From: Asparagopsis taxiformis | Lineage: Eukaryota > Rhodophyta > Florideophyceae > Bonnemaisoniales > Bonnemaisoniaceae | DNA: 64,000 nucleotides | Assembly: GCA_030407315.1 (NCBI GenBank) | Contig: JALQPE010002783.1 | Location: 60,954-124,953, forward strand | Direction of reading: 5' to 3' | Shown here: in pieces, positions 55,598-64,000 of the stretch | Numbering within the stretch: the stretch's first letter is position 1 | Layout of the letters: each line of letters opens with the position of its first letter | Program-made: the position numbers and the translations under genes | The notes under the pieces: generated by a model | What the model saw: the letters and a program-made list of their open reading frames with translations, nothing else | Databases searched by the model: none | Told to the model about the DNA's origin: nothing

Positions 55598-56398
55598 TGT
55601 GGTACAATTTATTCGGTCGACGCGCGCGCGCTCTTAACGACTGCGTCTGGCTGAGTCCGCATGCATCCGCGAATTAGTTAGTTAGTAAGCGAGCGTACGC
55701 GTAGCGATCCGATTACGTGTCACGGCGCGCCTGAGCGAGCGCGTGCGCGCGAACGAACCTGCGAGCTTGGCGCCACGTGTAGCGCCTTTTGCGAATTTCC
55801 CTTTATTTCCTTTTTTTGGGTTTTTATGACGAAAGATCTTTTTCCCAAATATTTCCCCTTTTTGCGTGCGAGCGAGCGGCCGCCGGCCGGCCGCGCAAGG
55901 ACAACCTGTCCTTAGTAGTTAGCTATTAATGGTCGTTCCGCCTCGCACCTTACCAATAAACAGCCAGCATCTTCGCAGCTACGAGTTAAGCGTTTAGCGA
56001 ATCGCGAGGACCGATTGCGTTGAAACGTTGCGTGCGGGTTGCTCACGATCGCCGACGTTCGCGTGCGCGCTGCGCATAAATCGATCGTCGAACCGCGTCG
56101 CACCGCGATAGCGCGCGTTGCGTCGCACGCCACTAGGCCAGGGATTTACGACCCCTGTGTGGATCGCGTTGTGCTCGAGTTTACTCGGTGATCTCACCCT
56201 GAGATCACGGCTTGCGCCGGCCCGCGAATCCCGTGTTGCGATCGTTCCCTACGCGTTCCGCCGTTGTACCACCCGTTCGCCAGCGCGACCGAGCGACGCG
56301 CGAACGCAAGTTCAACCAGCGCGTTACGGTTCACCTCGCCCTGACACGGCTGCAATTCTAGAACTCCCTTAGCGATCGCCACCCCGGCTGGTCCTACA
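55598..56398 (+). repeat. 5' LTR of chromovirus 2
   Basis: Starts TGTGG and ends TACA, the same ends as the LTRs of chromovirus 1, and is followed two bases later by the shared primer-binding site. About 801 bp. The partner LTR is not in the window, so the left boundary is inferred from the TGTGG start and the abrupt change from A+T-rich to G+C-rich sequence. Confidence 0.7.
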
Positions 56399-56400
56399 AC

Positions 56401-56418
56401 TGGTCTCTCGACCTAGAA
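56401..56418 (+). promoter_or_regulatory. primer-binding site of chromovirus 2
   Basis: TGGTCTCTCGACCTAGAA, identical over 18 nt to the site of chromovirus 1, two bases after the LTR. Confidence 0.85.
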
Positions 56419-56972
56419 TTGCGCGAACCGACGTGCGAACTCAGCGAAGCACAGAAACTCCGCTTGGGGAAAACACGGACGCCAAACCTATCGCTTACTC
56501 TAATTCTTCTTTTAATCCGTGTCGTGCGCGACAGCGAGGGCGATTGACGCGTGCGCGCGTATCGCTATCCCGGAAGCGGTGCTATAGCCTCTCTGGTTTG
56601 TATAACTACCCTACCTCTACTACGACGATTCGCCGCGCGGAACGACGCGATCGAAGACGCAGCGCGTGCGCGCGCTAGTTCGCAACCCTAACGCGGGTTC
56701 GGCGGTGCCGAAAATATTGGGTTCGCGAGCGATCGAGACCCGTCTTCACGCGTTCCGAGCGAGGAAGAAGGCCCTCCTGCGAGCGAACTCGTCCCCCTCA
56801 CCCTTACTACGCGCGCCCGATACGCAGACAATTTTCGGGAAGCGCTTCCCTTTTTACTTGCCAATTTTTCGACGCGCCGACGCGAGATTTTGACGCGCGC
56901 CGAATTCCCCTTTCTCCTTCCCCATCATCCCTTTTCCCTTTTTCCCTAGGCGACGAGAACGCAACCGCGCCG
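56419..56972. other. leader of chromovirus 2
   Basis: Untranslated leader between the PBS and the first ATG of gag; no feature recognised. Confidence 0.5.
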
Positions 56973-58940
56973 ATGGACCCATCCGCGCCCGAGCGATCGA
57001 ACGCGCCGACCGAACCGCCGCCAGTCGCGTCGAAACGCACGCAGTCGACGCGCTGGTCGCTTCACATATCCCTGACCCTACCGCTTCTCCGTGGCCGCCG
57101 TTACCGACGCAAGCGCTCGCGAGCATCGACGACGACGCGCAAACGTCCGACGATGGCGCCGCAACGAAGCGCGAAGCCGAGTTCCGCGTTTCCGACGTGC
57201 ACGCTACGCCGTCCGCAACGCTTCCGAGCCTGTTCGACAAGTAGTGGACGACCCTACGTTCCAATGCATGCTCCAGGCTGAAGTACGAGCTGCAGTGGAC
57301 CGCGCCATCAAAGGCCAATCACGTGGACTAACGGCTCAGATGAGGGCGCAAGTCCACAACCTAATCGTCACTACGATGGACTCCCGCGAGGAGCACAATA
57401 CCGACCGCGCGAACGTCGCTGCGCGCGAAAACCGAACGCGAACCGCAGAGCGCGCGACCCCTACGAACTACGCGCGCAGCGCGGACCCCGAAGGATGGCT
57501 GGAACTGGCGCGCCAGGACCTGTCATTCGATGATCACCCGCGCTCGAATAGCGACGATGGACCCGCACATCCCGGGCTGGTAGAGATCCAGCCGTTGAAC
57601 GAGCTGTTCACGCGCGCGCTTTCGTATCGCACGTACCGCTTGCGTAATACGGACCGCGCGTTTAACCGAGCAATTGCGAGCGAATTGGCTAACACTGCGA
57701 AAATGGTGCGCCATTCGATGCAAGGAGAGAATTTCACGGGCGCTGACGGAATCGCCGTGCTATCGTTCCTGAAGTATTTCAAGAGCGCATGCGACGACAC
57801 CGGCGTATCCGAAGGCGCAGCGTTGCCGATTCTCAAGTATTTCCTGGCAGACGAGGCGCGCGACACGTTCCAAACGTACGTGGGACGAACGTTCCGAGGC
57901 TCGCGCGCGGGCGTCGATTCGATTACGTGCTACGCGGAAGCCGTTCAGTGGCTCCTGCTGACCTATGCGCGCGAAGGCGACGTCGCGCAAGCGTATCGTG
58001 ATGTGGCGCAACAAACGCAAGACCCGAAGGAAACCGAAACGCAATTCGCTACGAGACTACGACGCCGCGCGCTGCGCTGCGGCGATGCGTTTAGCGAGCG
58101 GACGCTTGTTTCTATTTTCGTCGATGGTCTACGACCCTATGCGCAACACCTCGTACGGGACGCGCTGTCTCGCGACCCGCGTCGATACACCTTTCGAGAG
58201 CTAGTCTCTATGGCGCAGAGCCACGGGGACACGCACCGAGCGATGACGCTGACGACGAGCGCGCGACCGCTATTAAGGCGAACGCCTGCGCTCTACATGG
58301 AAGAGGAGGAGACACCAACGATGCAAGCGCTGACCGTGGGGCATACCCCGCCATCAGGCTTCTCATCGCCAAACGTCTCAACCTCCGCCGCGACGCCGCA
58401 CGCTCCGCGCGAACGGAAGTTCTCGACCCCGAGCCCCATGCGAAGTCCAACCTCGCTGGGCACCCCTTCGTCGAATTATCGTACGCCACGCTCTCGCGAC
58501 GCATCGCCCGCCGACCGCTCGCGACGCTTTGCGCATAACGACGACCGAGAACGCGAACGCGCGGGACCGTACACGGCGCACATACCGCGCGCACTTACCC
58601 ACCGCCTATCGTGAGACAGACGGCACCGGCCGACACGTCTCGCACAGCGGCGTTCCGCTGTCTGATATGCCGGAAGTTTGGACACCCCATGGTAAGCTGC
58701 CCGCTGCTCTCATCCGAGCAACAGGCCGCGATTCGCGAGATGCATAGTCACGCGCGCCTAACGCCCGAAGAACTGAACCTGCAGCGTAACGTTCAGGTTT
58801 TCGAAGTTTCCACGGACGATGACGCACGCGAGCGCGAAAGCGAGCGCACGCGCGAAGACGATGCGCACGACGGCGAGCAGCTCACGCCCCACTCGGTTCG
58901 CTTCGCAGAAGACCCGGGAAACGCCTACGAGGAGTCGTAG
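56973..58940 (+). pseudogene. gag: gag of chromovirus 2, frameshifted
   Basis: A start ATG at 56973 (MDPSAPERSNAP) changes frame within about 100 nt. The main frame is open from about 57091 to 58614 with a gypsy gag domain (FTGADGIAVLSFLKYF, LKYFLADEARDTF, ETQFATRLRRRALRCG). The CCHC zinc knuckle (CLICRKFGHPMVSC) lies in the next frame, around 58650. It is similar in layout to gag of chromovirus 1 but diverged in sequence. The frame changes make a complete Gag impossible as read. Confidence 0.8.
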
Positions 58941-58984
58941 CGGGTGGGCCGACTCCTCTCCATCCAACGGATACGCGACGCGCG

Positions 58985-59926
58985 ATGACGCAACCGCCGC
59001 GCGAAAAACCGCCTCCGTTACCACCCGAAACAGTGGTCCTGTTTCAGACCCCTACCGCGAACTACAAGCTCGAGATTCGCGTCGGATATAATCTACGCAC
59101 GGCCACCGCGGTGACCGCTGTGCTTGATACCGGCGCGGGCCCGAGCCTCATTCGCGAGAACGTACTAGGCGCTGATTGGAAGCGCCACGCTACGCCGCCC
59201 ACGCTGCGCTGCGCGATTATCGACGCGAATGGACGACGCCTCGCGCCGAACGCGTCATTGCGGCTTAGCGTTCTTCTAGGTGCCCGCGCACCTCCAAACT
59301 TTCCTGGTGATGCCGCGCTTATCCGTCCCTGCATTCTGGGAGCAGACTTCATCGACCGCGTGGTTCGGATGATCTATACTGGGCCGCAGCGCGCGTTGCG
59401 AACCCGCTATGGGGACCACGTTCCGATGCTCCCACGCACGCCGACGAAACCGCGCCGCGCACCGACCCCCAAGACTACCCGACCGACAGAATTCGCACCA
59501 ATCCGCGTTGCGCGCCGCACGTCGATTCAGCCGCACGCGACGCAAGCTATCGAAGTCACCACGGGCGCTGACGGACGCTGCATCATGATACCCACGACCG
59601 ACCTCTATGGGCAGAAGTTGCTTCGTCTAGCCAACGGTAAAACGCAGGTTAAAAGGAACGTGCCCTTCAGTGTGCAAGTGCACAACGCCGGCACCCGCCT
59701 CCAGGTATTGCCCAAAGGCATGAAGGTGGGCGCCGCAGTGCCCAACCCCGTAGGTTGCCTACAAGTTGCACAAGAAGCGCCGACTCCGCAAGACCGACCG
59801 CCCGACGATGTGACGCCATGCAACGCGACGAACCCGCCGGACCTGCGCGAAGCCGACGGAATTGCGAGCGCGCGACGCCGCATTGGGAAGACCTCTTACG
59901 CGCGACACTACGAGATGAGCGAGTAG
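58985..59926 (+). CDS. pro: aspartic protease region of chromovirus 2
   Basis: 313 codons open from the ATG at 58985. The retroviral-type active site VLDTGAGPSLIR is canonical here, unlike chromovirus 1. ILGADFIDRVVR follows in the later conserved position. The C-terminal half with TTGADGRCIMIPTT resembles the corresponding part (TTDATGLVFLEP) of the chromovirus 1 protease frame, confirming shared ancestry. Probably part of a Gag-Pro-Pol precursor. Confidence 0.8.
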   Translation: MTQPPREKPPPLPPETVVLFQTPTANYKLEIRVGYNLRTATAVTAVLDTGAGPSLIRENVLGADWKRHATPPTLRCAIIDANGRRLAPNASLRLSVLLGARAPPNFPGDAALIRPCILGADFIDRVVRMIYTGPQRALRTRYGDHVPMLPRTPTKPRRAPTPKTTRPTEFAPIRVARRTSIQPHATQAIEVTTGADGRCIMIPTTDLYGQKLLRLANGKTQVKRNVPFSVQVHNAGTRLQVLPKGMKVGAAVPNPVGCLQVAQEAPTPQDRPPDDVTPCNATNPPDLREADGIASARRRIGKTSYARHYEMSE

Positions 59927-59975
59927 ACGACGACCTACACGCGCGAATTATCGAGATGCTGCGAAGCACGAGCGC

Positions 59976-60818
59976 ATGTGGATGGCACGCTCGGAGCCAT
60001 CCACGCGACAGAGCACCGCATCGAATTGGTCCGGGGTCGACCCCGTCAACCAACCGCCGTACCGCGCCGGACACGCGTCGCGCGAAATTATCCGTACGCA
60101 AGTGGATAAGATGCTCCGCGCTGGAGTGATCGAACCTGCTACATCGGAATGGGCAAGACCGGTTGTAGTCGTGCCTAAGAAGGACGGGACTTCCCGCTTC
60201 TGCATCGACTATCGCCGCTTAAACGCCGCTACCGTGAAGGACGCGTATCCGATCCCGCGCATGGACGATTGCGTCGACTCACTCGGTAACGCGACGGTTT
60301 TCACTACACTGGACTGCAACTCGGGATACTGGCAAATCCCGGTAGCGCACGCCGACCGCGATAAGACTACGTTTACGTCGCATGTTGGTACGTATCGCTT
60401 CCGCCGTATGCCCTTCGGACTATCGAACGCGCCCGCGACGTTTCAGAGCGCGCTCGATATCTTGCTCGCGAACGTGAAATGGCAGCACTGCCTAGTCTAT
60501 CTGGATGACGTAATCATCTTCTCCGCAGACGTAAACGCGCACGTGCATCACGTCGATGAGATACTGGGAATCCTCGGACGCGCTGGCGTTTCGCTTAAAT
60601 TCGCGAAGACTGAGTTCTTCAAGCGCTCGGTAGACTACCTGGACCATACTATTTCGCCGGGGAAGCTATCCGTACCGACGACGAAATGCGACGCGCTGCG
60701 CGATGCGACGTATCCGACGACGAAAACGCAACTGCGCAGCTTCCGGGGGACATGCAACGTATACCGCCGATTCGTTGAAAAATTCGCGTTCGTAGCAGCG
60801 CCGCTACGCAGCTGCTGA
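59976..60818 (+). CDS. pol: reverse transcriptase region of chromovirus 2
   Basis: 280 codons containing VVPKKDGTSRFCIDYRRLN, FTTLDCNSGYWQIP, MPFGLSNAPATFQ and the YLDD active site, closely resembling the polymerase of chromovirus 1. The frame ends at 60818 just where RNase H should follow, because of a shift near 60810. The RT core is complete, but the polyprotein is not. Confidence 0.85.
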   Translation: MWMARSEPSTRQSTASNWSGVDPVNQPPYRAGHASREIIRTQVDKMLRAGVIEPATSEWARPVVVVPKKDGTSRFCIDYRRLNAATVKDAYPIPRMDDCVDSLGNATVFTTLDCNSGYWQIPVAHADRDKTTFTSHVGTYRFRRMPFGLSNAPATFQSALDILLANVKWQHCLVYLDDVIIFSADVNAHVHHVDEILGILGRAGVSLKFAKTEFFKRSVDYLDHTISPGKLSVPTTKCDALRDATYPTTKTQLRSFRGTCNVYRRFVEKFAFVAAPLRSC

Positions 60819-61259
60819 AGAAGGACCAAGGAGATAACCTACCCGCGCCGACGCCCGAGCAAACGCGCGCGTTCGAGTCATTGCGACAAGCGATGCTATC
60901 TCCACCTATCCTTCGTCTACCGCGCGAAGGGCACCCGTATGTGCTCGACACCGACGCGTCGCAAGGCCAAATCGGGTGCGCGTTACTACAGTTAGACGCC
61001 GACGACGACGTACTACATCCAGTCGGATACTGGTCGCGCACGCTTAACGACGCGGAGCGTAATTACTCGACGACGGAACGCGAATGCCTCGCAGTGGTAT
61101 GGGCTGTGTTACTATTACGCGCATACCTAGAAGGACGGAAGTTCACGGTTCGCACGGACCATAATTCGCTGCGCTGGATTCTAAATATGACCTCCGCGGA
61201 AGGACGACTCGCGCGCGGGCGATTGCGACTCGCCGAGTTTCGAGTTCGACGTCGAATAT
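60815..61259 (+). pseudogene. RNase H region of chromovirus 2
   Basis: Continues RT in another frame: DTDASQGQIGCALL, YSTTERECLAVVWA and TDHNSLRWI are the conserved RNase H motifs. The frame breaks again at about 61245-61260, before VEYKKGKRHVIADALSR. Confidence 0.8.
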
Positions 61260-62480
61260 AAAAAGGGTAAACGCCATGTTATCGCCGACGCGCTCTCGCG
61301 AATGGCCACGCGAAGCGGCGACGAGACGGAAATACCGGACGAGATACCCTGCTTCGGCGCCGCGAATATCGTTGAACCGCACGCGGACGCTTACGTTCGA
61401 GCCGACGCCGCGCTACTATGCGACTACGCCGAATATTATCCTAGCCTGGATTGTCTGCTGACATCTCGAGCATGTATCGAACCACCCGTATCCGCTGACG
61501 AGTGGATACGCGAGCAGGCTACGGACGAGTTCTGCCAGAACGCAAAACGCGACGTCGAAACCGCGCCGCGATCGCGTTTTCACCTATCCCCCGATGGGAT
61601 TCTCATGAGGACCGCTCCGCTCGACAACGCCACGCAGATAGTCGTTCCCGAAGCGATTAAGGGGCGTATTCTGCGAGCTAACCACTACGCGGTAACTGCA
61701 GGACACCCGGGCGCGCGACGCATGTACGACGCAATTCCGTGCATACTACTGGCGATGATGAGCGTAGACGTCTACACTACAGTGAGACAGTGCGACGCGT
61801 GCGCACGTAATCGCGTTACGCAATATCGCCACACGAACGCCCTGAAGCTCTTTCCAGCAAACGCGCCCGCTCGAAGACGTCACCATCGATATTCTGGGTC
61901 CGCTACCCGAGACTCCGCGCCAACGCCGCTTCGTACTCGTAATCGCCGATCGCTATAGCAAGCTTTGCCGACTCATCGCGCTGGGGGCGTATCTGCGCTC
62001 GCCGTCGCGAAGGCCTTTTGCAGAGACTGGGTCTTTGTATACGGACCGCCGCGCACGCTGCTTTCTGACAACGGACCGCAGTTTCGCTCGAAGATATTTC
62101 AGGAAACGTGCGCGCTATGGGAACGCGAAACATATTCCGACGACGTATCATCCGCAATCGAACGGACAAGTCGAGCGAATGAATCGTACCATCGTCGCGA
62201 CGCTGCGCCACTACGTCGACGAAGAGCGAAAGACTGGGATGAGCATTTGGATGCGCTAGCGTACGCCTACAATCGCGCGATACACCGCTCGACGAATACG
62301 TCGCCGTTCGAGCTTACGCTACGCGCTACCCTGTGTCGCTGGGTACGGAACAAGTGGACACGATTCGCAGTACGCCATTCCTTCGTATGGAATTCCTAGC
62401 GCGGCTATCAGTCGCCTACGCGCGCGCGGCGAGCGCGTTGAAGAAGGCGCAAGCGCGATAAAACGGGACTTCGACCGCAG
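61260..62480 (+). pseudogene. integrase region of chromovirus 2, frameshifted
   Basis: Contains the zinc-binding HYAVTAGHPGARRMY ... RQCDACARNR segment, then, in changing frames, TIDILGPLPE (first Asp), LLSDNGPQFRSK (second Asp) and TTYHPQSNGQVERMNRT (Glu). YAYNRAIHRSTNTSPFEL follows in yet another frame. At least four frame changes are needed to read it, so it is inactive as sequenced. Confidence 0.8.
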
Positions 62481-62829
62481 TGTACGCGCGGTGAATAAGG
62501 ATATCAAGGTGGGTGACCAAGTGTACTTGGATACCCGCGCGGGAGCGACGACGCAAGCGCAGCGAAGTGAAGAGACGCGCGCATCGAAACTGGATTACCC
62601 GTCTCTGGCCCTTTTCCCGTAATAGGTTGTCATGGCCATACTTACGAAATCGTAATAGACGGCGTACCCGAACTCGTTAGCTCCGATCGTATCCGCTTCG
62701 CGCGCGCCGTGATGCGACAAGCGCGCCTGATTCGCCCGGCGGCGAGGAAGATACCAACGACGTGGAGAACGCCGACGACGCGACACGGCGGGGACGAACG
62801 CGAACCTCGATGATACGCGCAAGGTCAAC

Positions 62830-63240
62830 CCGGAGTCAGAGTACGGGGCGCGCGAATTTATGATTTGTAAACTAACGGCCGAAGGCATCGATGACGCTGG
62901 CGCGTCCGTCTTCCGCGTAAGGTGGAAAGGATATTCGCCGCGCGACGATACGTGGGAGCCCGAGAGCTCGCTGCCCGCGCCGTTGGTCGCACGTTTCCGA
63001 AAAGACCTGAACCGACGCACGCCTAAGGCCCCCGCGCACGATACCGCGAGCCAGCCTGCAACGCCGCGCAACCGCCGAAAGAACCCGCCGAAGGTACCCG
63101 CCCGCAGGGAGAAGCGCGATGACACGCAGCGAACCGCACCGCCCAGCCGCGCGAGCGCGCGACTCAGGAACCGTAGATGCCCAATCCCGCACGCCACGCA
63201 ATTGACGCCCGACAGGCTTGACCAGAGACGCGTTCCGACA
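62830..63240 (+). pseudogene. chromodomain and C-terminus of chromovirus 2 Pol
   Basis: FMICKLTAEGIDDAGASVFR followed by VRWKGYSPRDDTWEPE is a clear chromodomain. An Arg/Pro/Ala-rich tail follows and the frame stays open to 63639. The stretch upstream (62480-62830) is the damaged link from integrase. Confidence 0.75.
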
Positions 63241-63639
63241 AATCACGCCAGCCGCGGACTCCGTAAGAGCTGCTGCCGACAGGTGAACCACGGCAAAAGT
63301 GATGACGCGATCAAGCGCACTCCTGCGCGCACGCGGGGCCACACATCACGAACTAAAAACGTGGCGACGCACCGGAAGAACAAGCGAGGACGCCAGGCGG
63401 ACGCCGCTGCGCCCCGCATAAACTGGCCATCGGCCGCTGCATACTCTATACCCCCGCAGTGCAGGGCGAATCGATGTCGCTCATGGCGCGACGTTTATTG
63501 GAATGACACCGCGCGCATCTGTAAAATGGGTCGCCCTAGGTTTAACTTAGGTACTGAGCGCCAGCGCCACGCGTCACGGATACGCGAACTACGCGCTCGA
63601 TTGACGGCCGTCTACATTTGTATTTGCACACGCGTCTGA

Positions 63640-64000
63640 GTCGCCCCACGAGCGCTCGCAACGCCTGCCGCGTAAGTGTTTTTGGGGGCCCTTCATGGCA
63701 TCCTACCCCCGCTCACGTTTGGGCCGCCACTTATTCGCGCCCACGCAAGAATCGTCGCTATCGCGCCACGCAAGCTTTCGTTTTCGTTCGCCACGCAATA
63801 CTCGACGTTCGCGCCCGGTTATTTTTTCGCCGCACTCGCGCCACGCGCCGCCACGTCGTCGCCCACGCAATATCGTCGCGCGCGCTGATCAATGCAAGTT
63901 TCCCGAAGTTCGAGAGGGTCTGGCCTAGCGCAATGAAGCGCTGCTATCTGTCTCCCGAATACCTCAGGGACCGCGGAGTGCGTTGGAACCAGCGACATAT
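63640..64000. other. 3' non-coding part of chromovirus 2
   Basis: G+C-rich, no recognised gene. No copy of the 5' LTR start appears, so the 3' LTR lies to the right of the window. Confidence 0.5.

Larger units (their letters stand above)
55598..64000 (+). mobile_element. second Ty3/gypsy chromovirus, frameshifted, runs off the window
   Basis: LTR, PBS, gag, protease, reverse transcriptase, RNase H, integrase and chromodomain follow in canonical order on the plus strand, but the frames are interrupted many times. It is very rich in CG and GCG. The 3' LTR lies beyond 64000. It is inserted into the methyltransferase gene, so it is younger than that gene. Confidence 0.88.

Noticed and set aside
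1..64000. rRNA, tRNA and CRISPR arrays
   Set aside because: No rRNA-like stretch, no convincing tRNA cloverleaf and no regularly spaced short repeats were seen; a covariance-model scan was not possible.

Overview
The window is nuclear DNA from a eukaryote with few, short introns. Genes sit on both strands with long intergenic stretches and no operons. The introns I can define are 80-99 bp with GT..AG ends, and several starts have a TATA-like box 50-100 bp upstream. Long mobile elements fill the right half. The gene mix (intron-poor genes, a long-chain acyl-CoA synthetase, an LPMO-like secreted protein, trypsin-fold proteases, Ty3/gypsy chromoviruses) would suit a red alga or another protist, but nothing seen here fixes the lineage.

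Left part (1-20,300), host genes: two intact copies and one decayed copy of an unrecognised 240-245 aa family (1553, 3810, 6737); an acyl-CoA synthetase (9589 to 7601, minus); a three-helix membrane protein (10621 to 10073, minus); a decayed metallo-beta-lactamase-fold gene (about 11270-11975) beside an intact three-exon relative (14511 to 13328); an FAD monooxygenase resembling kynurenine 3-monooxygenase (15555/15729 to 17243); a small SRPBCC protein (17869 to 17369); and a secreted LPMO-like protein (19901 to 19152).

Middle (24,600-32,800): a cluster of three minus-strand, two-exon genes for single-pass membrane serine proteases of the chymotrypsin fold. Each has a signal peptide, a protease domain, one transmembrane helix and a cytoplasmic tail. 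The intron lies at the same phase-2 position, just before the GDSGGP motif. The three copies differ at the specificity-pocket residue, and the middle copy has lost both halves of the zymogen-activation switch.

Right part (34,500-64,000), mobile DNA: a PIF/Harbinger/IS5-like transposase remnant (about 34.6-35.3 kb); a complete 13,478-bp Ty3/gypsy chromovirus (35966-49443, coding strand minus) with 660-bp near-identical LTRs, a GTGAC target duplication, gag/pro/pol in three successive -1 frames, and a long opposite-strand gene next to its 3' LTR; a minus-strand pair made of a DUF7869-like protein (52997 to 50623) and a frameshifted beta-class amino-methyltransferase gene (DPPY first, then the SAM motif; 55597 to 53556); and a second, frameshifted chromovirus on the plus strand (from 55598 past the window end). 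The second chromovirus is inserted into the methyltransferase gene and carries the same 18-nt primer-binding site as the first. The most notable items are the methyltransferase/DUF7869 pair, the chromovirus with its antisense gene, and the protease cluster.
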